This document shows, piece after piece, positions 5,928-13,467 of a DNA stretch of 13,467 nucleotides. Each line of letters starts with the position of its first letter. The first letter of the stretch is position 1. Position numbers and translations under genes: made by a program. Below the pieces are notes generated by a model. The model saw only the letters and a program-made list of their open reading frames with translations, had not been told where the DNA came from and ran no database searches. Source of the stretch: an uncultured Eubacteriales bacterium (GTDB lineage Bacteria; Bacillota; Clostridia; Oscillospirales; Oscillospiraceae); contig USIH01000045.1 of the NCBI GenBank assembly GCA_900554705.1, forward strand, positions 1 to 13,467, given 5' to 3'.

Positions 5928-6374
5928 TTATTCGCCGGCGGCGAACTGCTTCGCGCGGGCGACGGCCAGACGGTCGCAGCGGTTGTTCTTTTCGTTCGAG
6001 GCGTGACCCTTGACCCAGTGCCACGTGACCTGATGCGTTTCCAGCAGCGGCAGAAGCGTCTGCCACAGATCCACGTTGAGCGCGGGCTTTTTGTCCGCCT
6101 TGATCCAGCCTTTCGCGCGCCAGCCGTAGACCCAGCGCTTGTCCACCGCGTCAAAGACATACTTCGAGTCGGTGTAAAGGTCGACGGCGCACGGCTCGCG
6201 CAGCGCCTGCAGCGCAAAGATCACGCCGCTCAGCTCCATGCGGTTGTTGGTGGTGTCGGCAGCGCCGCCGGACAGCTCCTTTTCCAGCCCGTTCCACTCT
6301 AAAATCGCGCCCCAGCCGCCCGGGCCGGGATTGCCGGAGCAGGCGCCGTCGGTGTATATGGTGATGTGTTTCAT
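5928..6374 (-). CDS. rnhA: Ribonuclease HI
   Basis: A 148-residue cytosolic nuclease that cuts the RNA strand of RNA:DNA hybrids during replication and R-loop removal. The catalytic carboxylates Asp9 ([11 protein letters not shown]), Glu47 (N-N-R-M-E-L), Asp69 (Y-T-D-S-K-Y-V) and Asp134 (N-N-R-C-D-R-L-A), plus His124 (V-K-G-H-A), are all present. Their spacing is almost the same as in the E. coli enzyme (10/48/70/134 and 124). The protein also keeps the W-x-x-G-W-x-x-K-G-W handle region at 81-90. Only one base separates the lepA stop from this ATG, and no strong Shine-Dalgarno is visible, so translation probably depends on ribosomes finishing lepA. lspA follows after 11 bases. Confidence 0.97.
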   Translation of the reverse strand: MKHITIYTDGACSGNPGPGGWGAILEWNGLEKELSGGAADTTNNRMELSGVIFALQALREPCAVDLYTDSKYVFDAVDKRWVYGWRAKGWIKADKKPALNVDLWQTLLPLLETHQVTWHWVKGHASNEKNNRCDRLAVARAKQFAAGE

Positions 6375-6375
6375 C

Positions 6376-8181
<1,806 letters not shown>

Positions 8182-8190
8182 AATCGTTTC

Positions 8191-8508
8191 CTACTTCATA
8201 AATTTGTCGATCGCCTCGCAAAGGTCGGCAATGGCGGCGGTGTCGCCCTCCTCCACGGCGTCGACGATGCAATGGCGCAAATGTTCCTGTAAAATGACTT
8301 TTCCGGTGCTCTCCAGCGCGGCGCGCACGGCGGCAAGCTGGATGAGCACGGCGGAGCAGTCCTCGTCGTTTTCCACCATGCGCCGAACCTTCTCCAAGTG
8401 GCCGATGGCGCGCGCGAGCCGGTTGGAAACGGCCTGCTTGTTGGCGTGGATATGCGGATGAGAATGCTCATGCGGATGGGAATGGTCATGCAAATGTTCG
8501 TGATCCAA
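8191..8508 (-). CDS. csoR: CsoR/RcnR-family metal-responsive repressor with histidine-rich N-terminus
   Basis: A 105-residue all-helical DNA-binding repressor predicted to leave its operator when it binds metal. The C-H-C metal ligands of Cu(I)-type CsoR are visible as Cys51, His76 and Cys80, with the same 25- and 4-residue spacing as Mycobacterium CsoR (36, 61, 65). The family helix R-L-A-R-A-I-G-H-L-E-K-V-R-R-M-V-E is at 30-46. RcnR-type Ni/Co sensors would have His in place of Cys80, and CstR lacks the His, so copper is the best guess. The odd part is residues 3-21: histidine at every odd position, ten in all, ahead of the fold. The start is TTG, chosen because GGGAGG sits seven bases upstream. 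No copper ATPase or chaperone gene lies in the window. The gene sits 17 bases after miaA and nine before lepA in a housekeeping operon, so any target is probably elsewhere, or the operon itself. Confidence 0.85.
   Translation of the reverse strand: MDHEHLHDHSHPHEHSHPHIHANKQAVSNRLARAIGHLEKVRRMVENDEDCSAVLIQLAAVRAALESTGKVILQEHLRHCIVDAVEEGDTAAIADLCEAIDKFMK
8449..8484 (-). repeat. Imperfect 18-bp tandem repeat encoding H-S-H-P-H-x
   Basis: Two adjacent 18-bp units (8467-8484 and 8449-8466) match at 14 of 18 bases and encode the H-S-H-P-H-E and H-S-H-P-H-I parts of the histidine-rich tail. A more diverged third unit lies just upstream in the gene. The pattern suggests growth of the tail by repeat expansion. 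Confidence 0.75.
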
Positions 8509-8515
8509 GGAAATT

Positions 8516-8521
8516 CCTCCC
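8516..8521 (-). promoter_or_regulatory. Ribosome-binding site fixing the TTG start of the CsoR-family gene
   Basis: GGGAGG lies seven bases from the TTG at 8508, in the 17-base gap after the miaA stop. No ATG or GTG in frame lies nearby, and longer in-frame readings run back into miaA. Confidence 0.8.
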
Positions 8522-8525
8522 GTTT

Positions 8526-9467
8526 TCAGGTCGTTTCGAGAAATGCGCGGCACAGGGGCAGCGCCTGCTCCAGCACCGTCTCGGGCGACGGCTCGTCCGG
8601 CAGGAGCAGCCAGTGCGTCTGCTCGTTGCGGTAAAACCAAGTGCGCTGCCGCTTGGCGTAGCGGCGCGAGGACTGCTTCAGGCGCGCCGACGCCTCCTCC
8701 TGCGTCTCCTCGCCGCGCAGGCAGGCGACAAGCTCCTTGTAGCCGATGGCCTGCATTGCCGTGGCGTCGGCAGGCACGCCGCTCTCCAGCAGCGCGCGCA
8801 CCTCATCGAACAGCCCGCGCGCGAACATCTCGTCCACGCGGCGGTCGATGCGGCGGTAGAGCGCGGAGCGGTTTACATAATCTAAGCCGATCCGCAGCGG
8901 GTGGTGCTTGGCGGGCAGCGCGCACGTCCGCGCGTTGTGCTCGGTGATCGTCTGCCCCGTCTCCAGATAGACCTCCATGGCGCGGACGATGCGCTTTTCG
9001 TCGGAGGGAGAGAGGCTCTGCGCGGCACAGGGGTCGACGGCGCGCAGGCGCTCCAGCAGCGCGCCGATCCCTTCGCTGCGCACGAAGGCCGTCAGCTCCT
9101 CGCGCCGTCCGGTCTGCGGACAGGGCGCGAAGGGGCGTCCGCTCTCCAGCGCGTCGGCGTAAAGGCCGGTGCCGCCGGTGACGATGGCGACCTTGCCGCG
9201 CGCAAGAATGTCCTGCACGCACGGCTCTGCCATGGCGCAGTAGCGGCTGACCGAACAGCTCTCGCGCGGATCGAGCACGGAGAGCATATGGTGCACGATG
9301 CCGCCCATTTCCTCCGGCGTCGGCTTGGCCGTGCCGATGTCCATGCCCCGATAGAGCTGCATGGAGTCGCACGATACGATCTCGGCGTCGAGCCGCTGCG
9401 CCAGAGCGACGGAAAGCGCCGTCTTTCCGGAGGCGGTCGGGCCGACGATAAAAATGAGACGTTCCAT
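8526..9467 (-). CDS. miaA: tRNA dimethylallyltransferase
   Basis: A 313-residue cytosolic enzyme that transfers a dimethylallyl group to the N6 of A37 in tRNAs reading codons that begin with U, improving decoding fidelity. Visible features are the P-loop G-P-T-A-S-G-K-T at 9-16, D-S-M-Q-L-Y-R-G-M-D-I-G-T-A-K-P at 34-49 (contacts to A37 and the catalytic Asp34), G-G-T-G-L-Y at 98-103, and a C-terminal R-R-Y-A-K-R-Q-R-T-W-F segment typical of the family. The start is Met-Glu-Arg with GAGG ten bases upstream, inside the end of mutL; only four bases separate the two genes. A reading ten codons longer would overlap mutL and lacks a ribosome site. mutS-mutL-miaA is a common gene order in Firmicutes. 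Confidence 0.97.
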   Translation of the reverse strand: MERLIFIVGPTASGKTALSVALAQRLDAEIVSCDSMQLYRGMDIGTAKPTPEEMGGIVHHMLSVLDPRESCSVSRYCAMAEPCVQDILARGKVAIVTGGTGLYADALESGRPFAPCPQTGRREELTAFVRSEGIGALLERLRAVDPCAAQSLSPSDEKRIVRAMEVYLETGQTITEHNARTCALPAKHHPLRIGLDYVNRSALYRRIDRRVDEMFARGLFDEVRALLESGVPADATAMQAIGYKELVACLRGEETQEEASARLKQSSRRYAKRQRTWFYRNEQTHWLLLPDEPSPETVLEQALPLCRAFLETT

Positions 9468-9471
9468 TGCG

Positions 9472-11424
9472 TTACGTCCTCTTAAATTGCTTTTCAAGCT
9501 GTGCCTGCGTCAGCCGCAGACAGATGGGGCGGCCGTGCGGGCAGTATTTGAGATCCTCGCGCGTCAGCACCTCACGAACCAGCGCCTCGTCTTCCAGCGC
9601 GTCGGTCGGTCTGCCGCCCTTCACGGCGGCCTTGCAGGCGACGGTGTGCAGCAGCGTGTCGCGCAGCGCGGTGCGGTCGGCGCGCTTGCCCGCGCGCAGA
9701 TCGGAGGCAAGGCGGCCGAGCGTGACAATGGCATCGTCCTGCGAAAGCTGCGCGGGGATCTGCCCGATGGCCAGCATCCCGTCGCCGTAGTCCTCCAGCG
9801 CAAAGCCGCACGCCTGTAGCAGCGCGCGCTCGCTGAGCAGCAGCGCCGCCTCCTCCCGCTCGGGCTGCCAGAGCAGTGGCGTCAGCAATAGCTGCGCCGT
9901 GACCGGCTCGGGGGTGCTGCGGAATTTTTCAAAGAGCAGCCGCTCGTGGGCGGCGTGCTTGTCGATCAGCAGCAGGGACTTGCCCTGCTCGACAAGGATA
10001 TAGGTGTTGAGCGCTTCGCCGATCACGCGCCAGTCGGGCGCGTCGGGCAGAAGCGTTTGCTGCTGTACGGGGGTATCCTGCGGCACATCGGCGGGCGCTT
10101 CGACCGGCTGCACGGGCGCAGCGGGCGCTTTTTCGGGTGCCGGCGGCACCGTTTCTGCGGCAGGTGCTTTTTCGGGCGCTGCGGGCTTTGCCTGCGGCGG
10201 AGGCGTGGGAGAAACTGCCTGCCGCTGCGCTGCGCGCGGGGTGGCGGGAGGTTCGTCGGGGCGGCTCTGCGCAACTTGCGCGGCGGAGCGGAGATCCGGT
10301 GCGGCAGGGGTGGACATGAGCTGCGAGAGCGCCCGAAAATCCGCCGCGCGCATGGCGGGCGTCTTGCCGTGCAGCGTGGGCTGCGCCGTGGCCGCAGAGG
10401 GGCGCTCGGAGGGCAGGCGCATGGTCACCTTGCCGTCGGTGCGCTCCAGCGCGCCCTGCACGCCGTAGTGCACGCAGTCAAACAGGTCGCGCTCGTTGAT
10501 GAATCGAATTTCCGTCTTGGCCGGATGGACATTGACGTCTACGAGCTTTTCCGGCAGCGTCAGCTGCAAGACACAGGAGGGAAAGCGACCCGTCATGAGC
10601 TGGTTGCGGTACGCTTCCTCCAGCGCAGCGCTCATGGTCTTGGAGCGGATGTTGCGCCCGTTGACGAAAAACAACTGATTTGCGCGATTGCCGCGCGTCG
10701 CGGTGGGACGGCTGACAAAGCCCGTCAGCCGGTAGGCGTCCCAGTGGCTGTCCACGGCGACAAGGTCGCTTGCAAACTGCCTGCCGAGAATGGAGTAGAT
10801 CGCGCTGTAGAGCTTGCCATCGCCGGAGGTCTGAAACTGCTCCTGCCCGTCGGCAAGGACGCGCAGCGCGACCTCCGGATGCGCCAGCGCAAGGCGGCCG
10901 ACGGCGGAAACGGCGGCGGCGCCCTCCACGCTGTCGCGGCGCATGAATTTCATGCGCGCGGGGGTGTTGTAAAACAGGTCGCGGACGATGATCGTCGTTC
11001 CGTCGGGGCAGCCCGCGCTGCCGCTCTCCTTCACGACGCCCGCCTCCAAATGCAGGCCGACGCCCATGCTCGCCTCGGCGGTCTTGGTCAGCAGGTCGAT
11101 GCGCGACACGGCGGAAATGGCGGCGAGCGCTTCGCCGCGAAAGCCCAGCGTGGAAATGGCTTCGAGATCCTGCGCCTTGTGCAGCTTGCTCGTGGCGTGC
11201 CGCAAGAAGGCCACCGGCGCGTCCTGCGCGCTCATGCCGCAGCCGTCGTCCGTGACGCGCAGGAAGGTCATGCCGCCGTCCTTAAGCTCTACGGTGATGT
11301 GCGTCGCTCCGGCGTCGATCGCGTTTTCCACCAGCTCCTTTGCGGCGCTGGCGGGGCGCTCGACCACCTCACCGGCGGCGATCAGATCCGCCACATGGGG
11401 CGAAAGTTGTTCGATTTTCGGCAT
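9472..11424 (-). CDS. mutL: DNA mismatch repair protein MutL, endonuclease type
   Basis: A 650-residue protein that links mismatch recognition by MutS to strand removal. The N-terminal GHKL ATPase shows A-A-G-E-V-V-E-R-P at 16-24, catalytic Glu30 and Asn34 in K-E-L-V-E-N-A-I-D-A-G, D-G-C-G-M at 60-64, and G-F-R-G-E-A-L at 94-100. The C-terminal nuclease and dimerisation domain begins near 462. It has the endonuclease motif D-K-H-A-A-H-E-R-L-L-F-E at 488-499, A-C-K at 596-598 and C-P-H-G-R-P at 628-633. These mark a nicking MutL, as in organisms without MutH. Lys489 stands where the motif normally has Gln or Met. The linker, about 340-460, is rich in Pro and Ala and contains two P-E-K-A-P-A-A copies. 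It starts 20 bases after mutS with AGGTGAGG just upstream. Confidence 0.98.
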   Translation of the reverse strand: MPKIEQLSPHVADLIAAGEVVERPASAAKELVENAIDAGATHITVELKDGGMTFLRVTDDGCGMSAQDAPVAFLRHATSKLHKAQDLEAISTLGFRGEALAAISAVSRIDLLTKTAEASMGVGLHLEAGVVKESGSAGCPDGTTIIVRDLFYNTPARMKFMRRDSVEGAAAVSAVGRLALAHPEVALRVLADGQEQFQTSGDGKLYSAIYSILGRQFASDLVAVDSHWDAYRLTGFVSRPTATRGNRANQLFFVNGRNIRSKTMSAALEEAYRNQLMTGRFPSCVLQLTLPEKLVDVNVHPAKTEIRFINERDLFDCVHYGVQGALERTDGKVTMRLPSERPSAATAQPTLHGKTPAMRAADFRALSQLMSTPAAPDLRSAAQVAQSRPDEPPATPRAAQRQAVSPTPPPQAKPAAPEKAPAAETVPPAPEKAPAAPVQPVEAPADVPQDTPVQQQTLLPDAPDWRVIGEALNTYILVEQGKSLLLIDKHAAHERLLFEKFRSTPEPVTAQLLLTPLLWQPEREEAALLLSERALLQACGFALEDYGDGMLAIGQIPAQLSQDDAIVTLGRLASDLRAGKRADRTALRDTLLHTVACKAAVKGGRPTDALEDEALVREVLTREDLKYCPHGRPICLRLTQAQLEKQFKRT

Positions 11425-11444
11425 TGTGCCTCACCTGCCTTTGG

Positions 11445-13467
11445 TCACAGGAGCTTTTTCAGCTCATAAAGCGCGTTCATCGCCTCAATGGGCGTCATCG
11501 TCTCCACCGTGAGGCCGCGCATGGCGCAGCGCAGAAGATCCTCCTGCGGCGCTTCCTGCGCGGCAACGGACTTCGGCGCGGCGGGCGCGGGCGCGGGCGC
11601 GCCCTGCTCGAGCGAATGCAGGATCCGCTTGGCGCGGTCGATGACCGGCTGCGGCAGCCCCGCCAGCGCCGCGACCTCGACGCCGTAGGAGTCGTCGGCA
11701 GCGCCCGCAACGATCTTGCGGAGGAAGACGATCTCATCGCCGCGCTTTTTCACGGCGATGTTGTAGTTTTTCACACCGGACAGTTCGCGCTGCGCGGTGG
11801 TAAGCTCATGGTAATGGGTGGCAAAGAGCGTTTTTGCGCCCAGCCGCTTGCGGTCGGCGGTATACTCCAAAACGGCGCGTGCGATGGCCATGCCGTCGAA
11901 GGTGGAGGTGCCGCGGCCGATCTCGTCGAGCAGGATCAGGCTGTGCGCGGTCGCGTGCGAAAGGATCTCCGCAACCTCCGACATTTCCACCATGAAGGTG
12001 GACTGCCCGCCGGACAGATCGTCCGACGCGCCGATGCGGGTGAAAATGCGGTCGACGACGCCGACGCGCGCGCTGCGCGCGGGGACGAACGAACCCATCT
12101 GCGCCAAGAGCACGATCAGGGCGACCTGCCGCATATAGGTAGATTTGCCCGCCATGTTCGGACCGGTGATGATGAGCGCGCGGTCGTTGTTTTCGTCCAT
12201 ATAGGTGTCGTTCGGCACGAACAGCGCGTCCTTCAGCATCTGCTCAACGACGGGGTGTCTGCCGTCGCGGATGTCGATGATGCCGGAACGGTCGACCTCC
12301 GGCTTGCAGTAACGGTTTTTCACCGCCAGCTCCGCCAGACAGTTCAGCACGTCCAAATACGCCACGGCGCGCGCCGTGCGCTGGATGCGCTCGGTCTGCT
12401 CGGCCAGCTCGTCGCGCAGCTGAACAAACAGGTCGTATTCCAGCGCCGTGATGCGATCCTTTGCCGAGAGGATGGAGCTTTCCAGCTCCTTTAACTCCGG
12501 CGTGATGTAGCGCTCGCCCGTGGCAAGCGTCTGCCGGCGGATGTAGGTCTCGGGCACCATGGAGGTCTGCCCCTTGGAAACCTCGATGTAGTAGCCGAAG
12601 ACGCGGTTATAGCCGACGCGAAGCGTCTTGATGCCCGTCTTTTCGCGCTCCGTCGTCTCGATGCGCGCAAGGGTGCCCTTGCCGCCGCTGAGAATGTCGC
12701 GCAGCCGGTCAAGCTCCTCGTGATAGCCCGCGCGGATCAGGCCGCCCTCCCGCAGGGAAAACGGGGGGTCGTCCGCGATCGTCGCGGCGATGCGGTCGTG
12801 AATGTCCCGCAGGTCATCCAGCTCCTTGCGCAGGGTGTCAAACAGCGGCGCTTTGCAGCCCGCGAAGGCCTCGCGCAGCGCGGGCAGCGGCGCGCAGCCG
12901 TTTTGCAGCATGACAAGGTCGCGCCCGTTGGCCGCGCCCGTGACGATGCGCGCGGTCACGCGCTCCAGATCGGAGACCTGCCGCAGCAGACGGCGCAGCT
13001 CGTCGCGCCCGATGGTCATCGTGGTCAGCTCCTCCACGGCATCCTGCCGCAGACGGATCTGGCTCGGGTCGAGCAGCGGGCGCTCCAGCCATGCGCGCAG
13101 CATTCGGCTGCCCATCGCCGTAGAAGCCTTGTCCAGCACGCCGAGCAGGCTGCCGCGCTTTTCGCCGCTGCGCAGCGTTTCCGTCAGCTCTAAGTTGCGG
13201 CGCGCCGTCAGATCCATTTCCAGATAGCGGCCGCCGGTATAAAATTCAAAGTATTGCACATGGGAGATCGACGCGCGCTGCAATTCCGAAAGCGTGCGCA
13301 GCAGCGCGCCCGCGCTGCGGATGACCTCCGCCTTTCCGGCGATGCCGAGCGCGGCAAGGGAGCGGCCGAACTGCTGCTCGATGCGGCGCGCGGTGTCCGC
13401 CTCGTCAAACAGCGCGTCCGCGCCGACGTCGCCGCAGCAGTGCAGGCGGTTTTGCAGCACGTCGGTC
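11445..13467 (-). CDS. mutS: DNA mismatch repair ATPase MutS, N-terminus outside the window
   Basis: The reading frame is open to the right edge, so the mismatch-binding domain (with its F-Y-E motif) and part of the connector are missing, probably about 190-200 residues of a usual 850-900. The 673 visible residues contain the lever/core and clamp domains and the C-terminal ABC-type ATPase. Counting from the in-frame GTG at 13460, the Walker A G-P-N-M-A-G-K-S-T is at 433-441 (12138-12164). The S-T-F-M-V-E-M-S-E segment is at 487-495, Walker B D-E-I-G-R-G-T-S-T-F-D-G at 512-523, and A-T-H-Y-H-E-L at 547-553. The tail has an Ala/Pro run (621-629), then a terminal helix region ending E-L-K-K-L-L. 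The GTG is not proposed as the real start. It is the first visible gene of the long run, so the operon promoter lies off the window. Confidence 0.98.
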   Translation of the reverse strand, partial: TDVLQNRLHCCGDVGADALFDEADTARRIEQQFGRSLAALGIAGKAEVIRSAGALLRTLSELQRASISHVQYFEFYTGGRYLEMDLTARRNLELTETLRSGEKRGSLLGVLDKASTAMGSRMLRAWLERPLLDPSQIRLRQDAVEELTTMTIGRDELRRLLRQVSDLERVTARIVTGAANGRDLVMLQNGCAPLPALREAFAGCKAPLFDTLRKELDDLRDIHDRIAATIADDPPFSLREGGLIRAGYHEELDRLRDILSGGKGTLARIETTEREKTGIKTLRVGYNRVFGYYIEVSKGQTSMVPETYIRRQTLATGERYITPELKELESSILSAKDRITALEYDLFVQLRDELAEQTERIQRTARAVAYLDVLNCLAELAVKNRYCKPEVDRSGIIDIRDGRHPVVEQMLKDALFVPNDTYMDENNDRALIITGPNMAGKSTYMRQVALIVLLAQMGSFVPARSARVGVVDRIFTRIGASDDLSGGQSTFMVEMSEVAEILSHATAHSLILLDEIGRGTSTFDGMAIARAVLEYTADRKRLGAKTLFATHYHELTTAQRELSGVKNYNIAVKKRGDEIVFLRKIVAGAADDSYGVEVAALAGLPQPVIDRAKRILHSLEQGAPAPAPAAPKSVAAQEAPQEDLLRCAMRGLTVETMTPIEAMNALYELKKLL

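Noticed and set aside
5917..6066. Longer lspA start inside rnhA
   Set aside because: The ATG at 5916 has GGAGG six bases upstream and gives the first membrane segment at residue 2; the extension is a shadow of rnhA.
8449..8484. Short tandem repeat as a possible CRISPR or regulatory array
   Set aside because: The units are contiguous, in frame, and encode the histidine tail; there are no spacers.
8509..8640. Longer start for the CsoR-family gene inside miaA
   Set aside because: The extension overlaps miaA, has no ribosome site and no resemblance to the family; the TTG with GGGAGG explains the start.
10010..10420. Pro/Ala-rich stretch in mutL as a possible frameshift or insertion
   Set aside because: The frame is intact and flexible linkers of this composition are normal between the MutL ATPase and nuclease domains.
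9946..11469. 507-codon open frame on the plus strand
   Set aside because: Antisense to mutL, with G/R/C-rich runs opposite the Pro/Ala linker, no ribosome site and no recognisable domain.

Overview
The window reads as chromosomal DNA of a G+C-rich anaerobic Firmicute, most likely a gut clostridium of the Oscillospirales type. This is inferred from the G+C-rich coding sequence with short A+T-rich control regions, the strong GGAGG ribosome-binding sites, the sigma-A-type promoters, the order of the housekeeping genes and the character of the proteins. No gene identifies a genus. Every gene I can support lies on the minus strand, so transcription runs from high to low coordinates.

Region by region in the direction of transcription. 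(1) 13467-5449 is a tightly packed run: mutS (its 5' end lies outside the window), mutL, miaA, a CsoR-family metal-responsive repressor, lepA, rnhA and lspA. Gaps between these genes are 1 to 20 bases and several junctions look translationally coupled, so this is probably one operon. It covers mismatch repair, tRNA modification, metal sensing, translation, RNA:DNA hybrid removal and lipoprotein maturation. (2) 5448-5297 is a short intergenic stretch. It carries a repeat-like element with GACAAC/GTTGTC ends, a weak terminator candidate, and a near-consensus promoter (TTGACT-N17-TATAAT). (3) 5296-1790 is a second operon: an RluD-type pseudouridine synthase, a purine nucleoside phosphorylase, an MtnA-type sugar-phosphate isomerase and a class II aldolase. 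It ends at a hairpin terminator at 1718-1753. (4) 1789-1570 is an A+T-rich intergenic region holding that terminator, two ARG-box-like sites 21 bp apart, and a promoter with a palindrome over its -10 region. (5) 1569-1 holds arcA (arginine deiminase) followed three bases later by the start of a DUF2461 gene that runs off the left edge.

The most interesting functional unit is phosphorylase-isomerase-aldolase. Isomerase plus class II aldolase match the two final steps of the 'DHAP shunt' that turns the sugar of 5'-deoxyadenosine or 5'-methylthioadenosine into dihydroxyacetone phosphate and an aldehyde. Here the phosphorylase carries residues typical of enzymes acting on 6-oxopurine (guanine/hypoxanthine) nucleosides, which leaves the entry substrate open. 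The second point worth checking is the CsoR-family repressor: its N-terminus has histidine at ten consecutive odd-numbered positions. I found no tRNA, rRNA, CRISPR array, insertion sequence or phage gene.
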